NCBI RefSeq assembly: GCF_004664715.2
Contig: NC_051075.1
Location: forward strand, 39,277,458-39,341,457
Direction of reading: 5' to 3'
Origin: Peromyscus leucopus
Lineage: Eukaryota > Chordata > Mammalia > Rodentia > Cricetidae
Length of the DNA: 64,000 nt
The notes under the pieces are model-generated. The model was not told the origin of the DNA, ran no database searches, and saw only the letters and a list, made by a program, of their open reading frames with translations. The position numbers and the translations under genes were made by a program. Below, in pieces: positions 11,736 through 22,359 of the stretch (its first letter is position 1; every line of letters begins with the position of its first letter).

Positions 11736-12734
11736 TGGGAGAAAAATTATTTTTGACTACTTTATAGAAAATTTCAAAGTATTCAGGTGTAACGTTTTAC
11801 AAAACAAAATATAGTGAGAATGTAGCAATGATTTCCTAATTAATATTAAGAAAAGTCTAATGTTATGTGTGAAGTCACCTTTAATTCTTGGAAAAATTTG
11901 AGATAGATACAGGACCACTGGGAGAGATATTTAGATGACCTTTCAAGTTTGGAAAAAAGCCAATGACCTCCATCTATAGCAGGTCCCTCAAGGTCGACTG
12001 ATTCACAATAGACAACTGAGTTGATCCGTTGTTTTATGTTAAGTGGTTTGTTTAATTGAACTCGCTGGAGCTTAGCAAAAGGCCACCCTAAAAACTCAGC
12101 AATTAGTCCTGAGAAGCTGCATAAATACAAACTATTTATCTCGGCATGAGATTCAATAAAAACCACATTAAGAAACTAGGAGTTTCTAATTACAAAGGGG
12201 CCATATGTCTGCGTGCACACAAAGGCTATCTGAGGGACAGCTAGAATGATATCCGTGTAAACTCGGTGGTGCGTGCAGTGCAAGCTGGTTGCTCCGTTTC
12301 AGGGAGAGCACACAGACTGAGATAACGTTCCTTATCTCAGTGTTGGTCCGAAAGCTTCATGTTAATAGATGTTACTAGGAGAGAAAAGAATGCATGGTCA
12401 AACACACAGGGGTTCTTTCCAGCATCTCAGATTCATCTACCTTCTTATTGTTTCTCAGTTAGACTCATCAGATCCTTGAATCTGCTTAAATGCACACGGA
12501 ACCGTGTAAGAGAAGTATGTAGTGTTGGTTTTCCACATTTATCTGAAGAACACTGTCTGTTAACTGTCTGTTAGGTGGAGAGGAATTACCTCTCAAAAAA
12601 CAAGAATTGAAGACATTCTCATAACATGAATTTCTAAGGGATGTATGATATTTTATATGTATATATATAGAGAGATATGTATATTTCTATGTTTTTAAAT
12701 CCTTTTTATGAGTTTAAATTTTTATTACCATTGT
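11736..12734. other. Single-copy stretch, possible conserved non-coding DNA
   Basis: No repeat is recognised. The 11.85-12.17 kb part is open for 107 codons on the minus strand with balanced composition, and contains short AT-rich motifs (TTTGTTTAATTGAA, CAGCAATTAGTCC) of the kind common in enhancers. No protein family is seen and no splice structure frames it. A role cannot be shown from one sequence. Confidence 0.35.
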
Positions 12735-12898
12735 GTGTGTGCATAGTGGAGGGATGTCAGTGTGCATGCCAGGGCACACATGTGGAGGCCAGAGGACCAC
12801 TGTGGGGTCAGTTCTCTCCATCCACCCTAGGGATTAAACACAGGTCCTCAGGCCTGCACAGCAAGTGACTTCACCGATAGGACCATTTCACTGGCCCT
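12735..12898 (-). repeat. tRNA-derived SINE (B4/B2-like), antisense
   Basis: Plus-strand order: GT-rich start, GGCACACATGTGGAGGCCAG, AGGACCACTGTGGGGTCAGT, GGATTAAACACAGGTCCTCA (B box complement), then CACTGGCCC as the complement of the SINE head. It is an almost full-length antisense copy. Confidence 0.8.
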
Positions 12899-13052
12899 TT
12901 TATTGTCTCGTTATTTTGTAAAATCTTGATATTAATTTTGTGCTTATAGAAAAGTTGTAAATTTTACACAAAGAACTTCTTGCTATTTACCTCCTCAATT
13001 GTTAACATTTCAGCATATTAATTTTCTGTGTTTATTATCATTTGTCTTATCC

Positions 13053-13061
13053 ATCTGTCTG

Positions 13062-13115
<54 letters not shown>

Positions 13116-13116
13116 C
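13053..13116. repeat. (ATCT)n tetranucleotide microsatellite
   Basis: About fifteen CTAT/ATCT units with two initial TGTC variants. Tracts of this length are usually polymorphic. Confidence 0.97.
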
Positions 13117-13299
13117 TATTCCCTATAAACAATTTAAATATGCTGTTGTTTTACCCCAGTGTCTGAAACATTGCAGGGATTAATTAAACAATTGATGCTT
13201 ATGAATTTGCAGCATTTGATCTAAATGAAATCCAACTACAAAAGGCTATCTTGAACAACATGTATAGGTAGTTTCTAGACATAAAGTAGTACAAGGAGG

Positions 13300-13560
13300 A
13301 GCCAATTTTCTTCATGGTGTAGTGACTGATAAGTTGGGGCATGCTCCAACAAATCATCCCAAATGCATGATCATGTGAGTGACTTTATTTAAACTAGTGG
13401 GTCATAAGAAGGTGGAGGAATATGAATCAGGTAGGAGACTCAAGAAGGAGAAGGGGTTCAGGGTGCATGGGAGGATAAAGGAGAGATGGGGGTCACTGTG
13501 ATCAAAATATATGATATAGAGAGCTATGAAGTTGTCAAAGAATAAATGAAATACCTAAAA
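13300..13560 (+). repeat. Rodent L1 3' end fragment
   Basis: A G-rich run (GGAGAAGGGG...GGAGAGATGGGGGTCACTG) is followed by TGATCAAAATATATGATA and a terminal GTTGTCAAAGAATAAATGAA tail. This purine-rich-to-AATAAA order is the signature of rodent L1 3' UTR ends. The 5' side is lost. Confidence 0.6.
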
Positions 13561-14221
13561 CAACACCCTCCCAAAATGAAATATATCTTACTGTTTCTTG
13601 AGAATTCTAGATTTTTCAAGAGTTCCAACCCGAGTTATGGATGTGCTGTGGGGAGAGCCTTAGCCAGGTGCCTTGCCTTCTGACCCACCAGAAAGGTTTC
13701 AGCATGTGGTTTCAGGCTAGCTGATTCACCTACTTCTTGGTTGAACTAAATAAAGCCTTCCCAACCCTGAAAGACTCAGGGAATTCCTTCAGCTGCAATC
13801 ATGACCCTTTTCTGTGTGTGTAACTCTTGCTTTCTACTTTCCAGAACAAACTCTCTGTGAGAGTTAGTGTGCCGATATCTGAAAGAGGCTTGCTTTGGCC
13901 TCAGGAAAAAAATAGAAACTAACAAAAATATAACATCACTGGTTTCATTTAACCAGTCATGACTTAAAATAGATGTATGAGAACAGGAAGAGTGTTGGAT
14001 GTACAAAAGAGAGGCCAGTAGATTTCATAAAATGTGACTTGCTTGATGCTAAGAAGGTTAATTTACATCAAGTATCTAGGCAGACAAATTCTTAGTAGCA
14101 ATTAGTAAATGGTGCTGAAGGAAGAGAGAAGTTGGGTTTATTGTTTAATGATTACACTGTCTATTTTGGAAGAGTAAGATGTTCTGGAGATGGATGGTGG
14201 TGATCATTTCAAAACAATATA
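13561..14221. other. Unclassified single-copy stretch
   Basis: No recognisable repeat or gene. The minus frame at 13776-14006 has no domain. Confidence 0.4.
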
Positions 14222-14451
14222 TTCCTTATTATTATTATTACTTTGTTTATTTTTAATTTTAAAATTTCATGGGTGTTGTACTGCATGTCTGTCTTTGCAC
14301 CACATGGCCACAGTGCCTGAGAAGGTCAGAAGATGGTGTGGGATCTCCTGGAACTGGAGTTGTGAGCTGCCATGTTGTTGCTGGGAATCCAACCTAGATC
14401 CTCTGCCAAGGCAGCCAGTGCTCCTAACCACTGAGCCATCTCTCCAGCCAG
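14222..14451 (-). repeat. B3 SINE (B2-related), antisense
   Basis: A TTATTATTATT tail complement leads to CATGTCTGTCTTTGCACCAC, TCCTGGAACTGGAGTTGTGA, GAGCTGCCATG, then ACCACTGAGCCATCTCTCCA, the complement of the B2/B3 tRNA head. The order and length match a nearly complete B3 in reverse. Confidence 0.9.
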
Positions 14452-14971
14452 AACAATATGTTCTTGATGTACTTAAGACCATTAAACTGTATACTTAAAA
14501 AATGTCTGAAGTAGTAAATTCATGTTAGGTGTATTTTACTCTACTTTAAAAAAGAATGCTAACTTTAAAAGCCTATTTGTCTATCGGTGTACAAATCACC
14601 TTGTGATTTTGAATCTATGTGATTATCATTATGTATTGGTTACACAAAATGAAACTCTAAATGTAATAATTTATCTTCACACATTATGCATTTCCATGGA
14701 AACGTTTTTCAGTTCCCAAAGAGCATTTGATGTGAGAGGTCAAAGGTGAGCTTTATTAGGAAGTTTCAAAACTCTGATATGCATCATGAAGCTGTAGGCC
14801 GCATTATTCTAGCGGCTGGCTCGTGCCTGAGAAGGACAACCAAAGGCAGTGTTTCCTGGGGACAGAGTTGGCTAAGCAAGGGACAGCCAGACTGGAGTTG
14901 CACAGGGCCTGCAAAATGCGGGAGTATGAGCTGGTTTTGCTCAAAGCTCGCTTCCAGATGCATCAACTTTC

Positions 14972-14972
<1 letters not shown>
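14452..14972. other. Unclassified single-copy stretch
   Basis: No repeat or gene family recognised. The open frames running to the right owe their length to the poly-C and GT tracts. Confidence 0.4.

Positions 14973-15004
<32 letters not shown>
14973..15004. repeat. Homopolymer C run of 32
   Basis: Thirty-two uninterrupted C residues (G on the minus strand). Runs this long are rare in mammalian DNA, can fold as i-motif or G-quadruplex, and are prone to length error in sequencing. Confidence 0.95.
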
Positions 15005-15006
<2 letters not shown>

Positions 15007-15072
15007 ACAACCAGTTCTGCAGTTCTCCGGCTGAGTGTCCTGGGATTTAACGCAGTGGATAACTGCAGCATC

Positions 15073-15106
15073 CGTGCGCGTGCGTGCGTGCGTGCGTGCG
15101 TGTGTG

Positions 15107-15158
<52 letters not shown>
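15073..15158. repeat. (GTGC)n(GT)n microsatellite
   Basis: CGTG/TGCG units (15073-15108) grade into about 24 GT units. Alternating purine-pyrimidine of this length favours left-handed Z-DNA, and the GCGC-containing part more so. Confidence 0.95.
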
Positions 15159-15159
<1 letters not shown>

Positions 15160-15368
15160 CTCGGCCTGTGGGAGGGCGCAGTCCACCCAAGTGCTCTCGC
15201 TTTCAGACACCCCTCAGAGTGCCAGCTTTCCCTCTGTGGTCCAGGCTGCCAGGATCTGGGATTTCCCATGGACTCTTCCTTCCTATTAACAATTGCAGAG
15301 TGGTTTACAAACCTCGGGGAAGCAGTCTAGTCACATCCGCCAGTTTTTTTGTAATGAACACAGCCAAA

Positions 15369-15482
15369 TCGAGAGAGACGAATAGAGAGAGACAGAGACA
15401 GAGAGAGACAGAGTCAGACAGAGAGAGAAAGAGAGACAAAGACAGACAGAGAGACAGAGGCAGAGACAGAGAGAGACACAGA
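15369..15482. repeat. (GAGACA)n purine-rich repeat
   Basis: Imperfect GAGACA/GACAGA/GAGA units over about 114 bp. All plus-strand residues except some C are purine, so the open frames of Arg/Asp/Glu type here are artefacts. Confidence 0.9.
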
Positions 15483-16251
15483 GGAGGGGGAATATGTGGG
15501 AAGGGAGCCTATGCCCTCTCCATGGGAGCCACAGTTTGGTAACCCTTGAGCTCACAATCTGTAAATTGCACCAAGGAGCTCTTGTGGAGGTTTCCCTGCA
15601 TGCACACCATTTCTTATATCCTCGGCTGTGAGTGACTGATTCCGTTTCTGGCCTCACACCTTTCGCTGGCTTTGAGGAGGAGGGTTGAAGTTTAAGATTC
15701 TGGTCATAATTTGATGTTTCTGGTGACTAACCCCATTCTAAAGGTAGCCAAAGCCTCAGAGCTAGCCTCCTCACAATACAAAAGGCACTCCAGAGATTCC
15801 GAAGGTCTTAGGATTTGTGTGTCATTCAATAGGGACAAAGACCAAATGTTTATTTTGAACACCCCACAATAAGGAATAGGTCACCATTTGTACCTGCTCT
15901 GAGATAAAAACCTAACTATTCTGCCTTTGCTCTTTGTACCCTTCCCACTTTCTACATAGAAGCTCTACTATGCACAGATCTAATGTCCACACTTTGCTCC
16001 ATGAAATTTTAATGCCACATTGAAGAACAGCATGGGAGCAATCAGGCATGGGAAGCGTGGCTCAGATCTTGACTTAGGTTTAGATTAAATTCCATTTTGT
16101 CAATCCCATCATTTCCTTTGCCCTGAGAAGATGTGTCTTTCAGGCTTGGGTGTTGAAGGAGCAAAGATCTCCAGCTGCAGATCTTCTCTGCTATGATCCA
16201 TCATCTTCTCTTCACTCGGCTCACAGCCTCGGGCCTCCATAGGCCTAAGAT
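15483..16251. other. Unclassified single-copy stretch
   Basis: No repeat, promoter or gene recognised. Confidence 0.4.
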
Positions 16252-16422
16252 TAGACCCCACATATATGGGGATAGAGCAGTCGCTTCCTAAGGCTAGACC
16301 CCACATACACGAGGATAGTACAGTAGCTTCCTAAGGCTAGACCCCACATACACGAGGATAGTACAGTAGCTTCCTAAGGCTAGACCCCACATACAGGGTG
16401 ATAGAACAGTAGCATCCTTTCA
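16252..16422. repeat. Minisatellite, 43-bp unit, about 4 copies
   Basis: Units start TAGACCCCACATA at 16252, 16295, 16338 and 16381, spaced exactly 43 bp apart. Copies 2 and 3 are identical. Copy 1 differs at a few positions, and copy 4 degenerates after about 33 bp. It is flanked by single-copy DNA. Confidence 0.95.
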
Positions 16423-18463
16423 GCCATACCTACCTCCTCTGTGACTTTCACCCTAAGCAAATGATCAAGCTGTGGTTTTCAGGATTATGACACTCACATT
16501 TAGAGAAATCTCTTTAGCGCTCAAGGAATGTGAAGGTAGATGCTGTCTCTCGATATTCTTCCTGGTCAAGTCCACTTTTACATTGACAATGCCTTACCCT
16601 TTGACCATTGAGGCCATGGATAACTCCTTATTGCATTTGTTAATCAAGTTTTTGCATATGGTTTTCATTTTTGGACAGCACTTCCATAGCAAAAGTTTAA
16701 GATGTTACTTGAGAGACTTTCTAGAACTCGACTCTTCCTTGATCCCGAAGGTACCTCAGAAATGAGAGGGAAACAGCAGCTCTACAAGGTGTTGTGTGAA
16801 AGGCAATGTTGTTCACCGAGGTTTGACTGATGTCCAAACCAAGGAGCCGTAGAGGAAGGGAGTTGTTCACAGTGGACTCTAATGCAGCCGTGAGAAACAA
16901 GGCACTGGGTGTGCACAGAATAACAAGGGCGGAGCTCAAAAGTACAGTGTTGCCCAAAGAAGAGACAAAATGGTATTCCCACCACAATGAGTGTTGTGTA
17001 AATGAACATGTGCCCCGTGTTTATAAGTACGCTGTGGTATTTAAGGACACACTCCAAGCGTGGCTGCAGAAGCTGACTACAAGGTAGGGAATGGAAGTGG
17101 AACTCAGGAGTAAAACAGAAAAAAAAAAGTAAGTAATGGTGGGCTTACACAGTGGCGCAATGATGGTGCACCTCAAACAGACAGGCGGGGTTAGTGTGTC
17201 TCCTCACCTGACGGCTTGCGGTTTCTTTGGGGAGGCTTTTCTTCCCAGGGGGATGTTCTATGATTATTGAATCTCATTCCTCAACTTAATTATAACAATT
17301 GAAAATTCAGAAGTTGCTCTTTGAGTACAGATGCGCCTCACTTTTAGAACAGCCCTGACTCGTCAAGTCTCTAAGGAGACTTCCACCAAACTCTTCAGTC
17401 TTATTCTCTCAGCTGCTTCTTTTCTGGATTCCATTGAATCTTGGCAAAGGAAAAGGGAGGTTAGAACAGCCTTTCAAAACCTTAAAAATGCCTCTAAGTG
17501 CTCCGAATTTAGGCAGCTGCTTAATAGCCATTTAGAGATCCTTTTGGGCAGCAGACAGCTAGTCTAGGTTGTGAAGGTAGACTCAGGGAGGTGTTCATTT
17601 CGACAGAAGGCCTTTGAGCGTCCATATGCTATTTTAGCTGGCTGGGTCTGTGATTGCAATCACACAGATCACTACATTCCAGAGAGAGCCTGCGAACAGA
17701 AGGTTTTTCCATCTCAGTTTTTCACGGGAAAGCATTATTTTGTCATTTTCTATATACTCTAGAGTACCAAGAAATGATAGGATGTAAGCGTAATTACAAA
17801 AGCATTTCTGAGTGTTCCTTGACTTCTTGATGGTCAGAAGTTTTAAAAAGAAAACAAAAGGGGAAAAGAAAGGGCCTTTATTCTCGGAGTCATTAAACTA
17901 CACATTCAGATTTTTTTTTTTTCTTCCAAATGGACTGGCTTTCTTCTGCTCAGCGTGTGCAGCTTCCTACAATCTCGCCACATGAGTTCGTGTTACAGAG
18001 ACGATAATGACCTTCTGCTTTATGCTGTGCGTTGCTGTAGAGTGGGAAGTGGTCAAAGGTGGGCTGGTGCAAAGAACTGGAGTGAAGCGGAAGGTGAAGG
18101 GGCTGCAGGCTGCTGTATGTTCTCCAGATGTTCATTCTGGCTCTCTGCTCTTCTCTTCAGGACTTATTTATGCGCATGTAACACCACGAGGAAGCAGATA
18201 ATATAAATAGCAACTGTATCTTGGCCTGTTCAGTTTTGGCTTTGTGTTTTCAACTGGGCTGAGGACCGCTGGAAATGCTTCTCTTCCATTTAGGTGGTCT
18301 GATTTAAATGCAGAATGTGGTGTGAGTGATGGCCAGCACTGAGGACCTCAAGTGGAAGCTTCCACATTCCGTAATGCATCTTCAATCGCTCGGAAGACTC
18401 TAGCCTGGGAAATTCAGTTTATGCAGCTAGGACAGATCCTAGCTGGAAGATTCGCTGTGACCT
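16423..18463. other. 2-kb low-repeat stretch
   Basis: No interspersed repeat recognised. There are short homopolymers only (A tract near 17120, T tract near 17911). Frames at 16472-16765, 17331-17567 and 17955-18206 lack domains. Texture and repeat depletion make 17.28-18.20 kb a candidate for conserved non-coding sequence, which I cannot test here. Confidence 0.4.

Positions 18464-18511
<48 letters not shown>
18464..18511. repeat. (GT)n microsatellite
   Basis: About 24 uninterrupted GT units. Confidence 0.97.
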
Positions 18512-18512
<1 letters not shown>

Positions 18513-18649
18513 CCTTCGTTTACCAGCAAGGGATGACCACCTCCCAGGAGCAGATTAATTCAGTATTTGAAAATAAAACTTGGTCTTTTTAGAAATTTAA
18601 TTTTCAAGATATGAGTCAGCTGGCTATTCAAAGTATCCCTCCATGCAGG

Positions 18650-19239
18650 CCAGCCCCGTCAGCCTCAGAAGACAGGCCTGGTCCAGGACCCAAATGAGCT
18701 CAAAGCCAGGTCAGAACACAAGCCTCAGGCTTTGCACCTGCCCCAACACTGGTGATATAGGCCACTGGCCTCTAGCACTAGGCCAGTATTTATAAATAGA
18801 GACTCCAGTCTTGCCAACTTCCTGACTGGTTGTGTCGCTCCATTTTCTGGGCTGCTTTCTGAAACATCCATACTCCAGAAAACACAGGTGAACTGTTCCG
18901 TCCTGGCTCCAGTAGACCTAAAGTCCAGACCAGTCACAGTAGACACAGTGCCTCAGACTGAGACACCAGGACCTGCTTCTGCAGAACTGGGCCCCAGACC
19001 AACCTCTGCAGACTCACACCAACGGCCTACCTCATGCCAGGCTAGCGTCCATAGCACTAGACTTCAAATCCATCCCAGTATAGTCAGATATCAAACCTTC
19101 CCCAAATATCTGACTAGCTCCTGGAAACTCAGGCGTAATACCCATGCCTGTACAGGTTGGCCTCTGCAGATTCAGGCTGAGACCCACACTCACTGGCCTC
19201 GCATCCAAATCCCTGTAGAATCAGGTGAACAATCACTGC
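18650..19239 (+). repeat. Degenerate CCAG/CAGAC-rich sequence, probably L1 5' region
   Basis: It is made of loosely repeated phrases such as CCAGACCAGTC, CTCTGCAGACTCA, GAGACACCAGGACC and GGCCTCTGCAGATTCAGGC. Old mammalian L1 5' or linker regions have this character, and an L1 ORF2 remnant follows directly, so assignment to the same element is plausible. The 125-codon plus frame (18888-19265) follows this low-order repetition and has no domain. Confidence 0.35.
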
Positions 19240-20427
19240 AAAAAAAAAAAATCTTAATTCAATAGTGGGAAGGAAGAAGTTAAATTGTCCCTGTTTGTAA
19301 ATGCCATGATATTATAGAGGAAAAAAAAACCATAAAGAACTATTACATCGCTATTATGATTAGTGCATTCAGGAAAGTCGTTAATACAAAATTAACACAG
19401 AATAGGCAGCATTTCTATTTACTAGTAAGGAGCTATTGAAGGAGATCGTATACGCCACCCCTTTCATAATAGCAGAGGCGACAAAAGTAATAAAAGAAAT
19501 GACTTGAGAATAAATTTAGCCATGCAGGGAAAAGATCTGGACATTGAAAACTATAGGACGCTGGTGAAAGAAATAGGAGAGGACACACTCAATTCAAAAA
19601 GAGCCCGTGTTCATGTGTGGGAGGAACTAATACCGCTAAAATGCTCACATTGTCCAAATCAACCTACATAGTCTGTATGATTCTCACCAAAACTTTGGGG
19701 ACAATTCTCTCAGAAACAGGAAAAAAAAATAGTTAAACTTATACAGCATCAGAAAAGCGTCCCTGTAGCCGAAGGAGCCTCAGCCACAGAGAACAAAGGC
19801 AGAGGCATCTTCTACCTGATCTCAAAGCAGCATGAGCTGGCCTAACAGCCCGAGTCACAAATGGAACAGAAACAAATCCGTGTGCTTGTGGTCAATTAAT
19901 TTTCGACAAAAGCACTAAGACACACAACAGAGAAAGGACAATCTCTCTGAAAAATGATGTTAGGAAAAAAGCAAAACAAAACTAGGTAACCCCATGAAGA
20001 AGATCTATATATCATATCCTAGAAAAAAGTAAACTCAAACCAAGTAAAGGCTTAAATATAAGACTCTGAGCAAGGAAGCTACTAGAAAAAATATAAGGGT
20101 AATAAATTACACGACACTGATCTGGACAATTGCCCAAAGCCCCAAATCTGGGCTGAGGAGATGGTTCAGTACAGAAAGTGCCAGTGGCACAAGCCTGAAG
20201 ACCTGAGTCTGGGTCTCTACAATGTAAGGGTGGGCACAGCAGTACACATCCATAACCCCAGAGACCCGAGAGTCTCCATAAGCTCATGTGTCGGCTAGCC
20301 TGGCCTAGGTGGTGGTAAACAACAAGGACCCCATCTCCAACAAGGTTAAAGGTGAGGAACGACACTCAGGGCTGTCCTCTGATCTCCACACGTGCACAAC
20401 GGAACTCACGTCCCCCCCTCCCCCACT

Positions 20428-20487
<60 letters not shown>

Positions 20488-20870
20488 CCTAAAAGGTCAG
20501 GCAACAAAGGAAAAACTAGATATACGAAGCTGCGTCAAATTAAAAAGATTCTGTGTGGCCAAAGAAGCAAGCCTCAGGATAAAAAGGCAACCTATGGAGT
20601 GAGAGAAAAGATTCGCCACTCAGAAATCTGATAAGGGGTTAATAGTAAAAAGATGTAAGGACCACACACAGCCCAATACAAAGAGAATAACCCGGAAGAA
20701 TAATAAGAAAGCAATTTTTAAAGGGAAAAGGATCAGAGGAGATTTTTTTCTCAAAAGAAGACATGCACATGATCAGTAGATCTATGAACAGATATATCAC
20801 AAATCATCAAGAAAATGCAAACGAAAAACCCAGACACCACTGTGAAAAGGTTAACAAAATTTGAGCATCT
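19240..20870 (+). repeat. Old L1 ORF2 remnant, split by a B4 SINE
   Basis: The A-rich sense strand includes phrases of the L1 ORF2 3' half: TTTAGCCATGCAGGGAAAAG, GGACATTGAAAACTATAGGA, GTGGTCAATTAATTTTCGAC (the VNxFSTK region) and, after the SINE, ATTAAAAAGATTCTGTGTGG and ATCTGATAAGGGGTTAATAG. The order is conserved across the insertion at 20147-20484. Frame breaks are frequent, so it is inactive. Confidence 0.8.
20147..20484 (+). repeat. B4 SINE with (CA)n tail, inserted in L1
   Basis: The head GGGCTGAGGAGATGGTTCAG leads to a B1-like body (GGGTGGGCACAGCAGTACAC, CTAGCCTGGCCTAGGTGG). It ends with GGGCTGTCCTCTGATCTCCA and 28 CA units (20429-20484). L1 ORF2 sequence resumes on both sides, showing that the SINE came later. 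Confidence 0.8.
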
Positions 20871-20885
20871 GGATTACTTAGCAAG

Positions 20886-21025
20886 TTCAAGGCCAACCTG
20901 GTCACATAACAACGCTCAGTCTCAAAAAGAGGAAGGGCAGGGGAGAGGGTCTGTAGCTCTGTGGTACAGATCTTGTCTAGACTGCACAAACCCAGGGGTG
21001 GGGATGGGAAGCACTAAGTACAATA
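20886..21025 (+). repeat. Truncated B1 joined to ID-like element
   Basis: GTTCAAGGCCAACCTGGTCA and a CTCAGTCTCAAAAAGAGG end are the 3' half of a B1. GGGTCTGTAGCTCTGTGGTA and GACTGCACAAACCCAGGGG then resemble an ID (BC1-like) SINE. It is either a fused SINE or an ID inserted into the B1 tail. Confidence 0.5.
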
Positions 21026-21029
21026 AGTT

Positions 21030-21905
21030 GAAATTCATAGTTGAGCACTAGCCTAGGAATTCTGTTTGCGGACAGTTCTTCATTGGAAGTCCCTTTTCAT
21101 TTCTTCACTTTCCCTGCCTTTTCAGTCTCAACATGGCCACAGCAGGCCTTTCACTGGCAGATCTGGACAGCATCAGCTAAAAACATGTTGACACCTAGAC
21201 GCCACTATTAGTAACTAATCGTGAAGCACAACATAATTGAGAGATGCCGGAGATAGGAGCTGCAGAGTCTCGTGGAAATGGCGGCAGACTCTGTCCATCA
21301 CAGAAGGCCCACTGCAGAGAGATAAAACCTAACATCAAAATTGCTTGGGTGATAATCTTCTGCCCTTTCTCTCCCAGACAGCAAATAACTTGCACTCCTC
21401 AAATCCCTAAATATTTTGGTGCTCACATTTTCCAAATACTTAAGGCTTCTGTCTTTCCCAGATAGTGGGAGGCAGCTCAGTCTGTCACCTTATCTTGCTT
21501 TAATAACGAAACCCAGATTGCCACAATCAGCTGACGCCAGGATGCAGAGGCTACCATTGGAGATCTCTGTTAGTGGGAGCAGCACAGTGTTCATGGTTGA
21601 GGACTCAGAGTCACAGCCAACGTGCATTAGCCCTTCACATCTGAGATCATTATAAATGTCCAGGAAAAGTACATGATCCAAAGGGGTGAGTCCTAAAACA
21701 ATAGGGGTACACAGTAGATGGCTGAATGATATTATCTTTCTAAGGTAAAAAGAAAGCTCAGGAAAAAAATGTGAAAGGCGTCCTCTCTACATTCAGGGTG
21801 TTTTCCAAAGCTGGGCTGGCGTTACTGGATTTGATTTTAAGCATCCACCATTTCACTTGCAGTATTGGGGAAACGAGTTGAAATGTGAGGAGTTATACAA
21901 GTTTG
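21030..21905. other. Unclassified single-copy stretch
   Basis: No repeat or gene recognised. Frames here are short and overlap on both strands. Confidence 0.4.
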
Positions 21906-21907
21906 GT

Positions 21908-22125
21908 AGGGGGCTGGAGAGAGAGCTCACTTGCTGAAGGGCTTGCTACACATGCAACAGGAGCTGAGCTCAATCCCCAGAAGCCAGGTCAAAAATGCCA
22001 AGCCTGGTGGCTCGCACTTGGGCCCCTAGAGCTGGCGAGACAGGCAGAGCCAGATCCCAGGGCCTCTCTGGTCTCCCCCTCCGCAAACTCCAGGACAACA
22101 AGAGGCTCTGTCTAACAAAGTCAGG
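21908..22125 (+). repeat. B4 SINE
   Basis: The tRNA-like head GGGCTGGAGAGAGAGCTCAC and B box GCTCAATCCCCAGAAGCC are followed by a B1-like body, CCAAGCCTGGTGGCTCGCAC, and by TGTCTAACAAAG. The element is moderately diverged. Confidence 0.75.
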
Positions 22126-22359
22126 AGGAATAAATAACACTAAGGATGTTTGGAAAAGCCAAAGGAAAACGAATTGCTTTCTAAGTTTTCGTACACACAA
22201 AAAGGAAACTAGTGAGGGACCTGTGGAATGAGGACTTTCAAGGGATCGGGGAGAGGATGTGGGTGGTATGAACAGAAATAACGGACCAAGAAGGGCTAAA
22301 TGGGGTAGGGTGGGAAGGTGGAGTAGAGGCAGGATAGCCAAAAAAGACCTTTGAAAAAG

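Noticed and set aside
15073..15158. CpG island promoter
   Set aside because: CpG dinucleotides are confined to the GTGC simple repeat; flanks are CpG-poor.
14823..15542. Frames rich in Pro, Gly, Cys/Val or Thr/His
   Set aside because: They read through the C32 run, the GT tract and the GAGACA tract; no unique protein sequence remains.
18888..19265. 125-codon frame as a possible Ser/Pro-rich protein
   Set aside because: The sequence is a low-order CCAG/CAGAC repetition upstream of L1 ORF2 and ends in an A run; it is better explained as LINE sequence.
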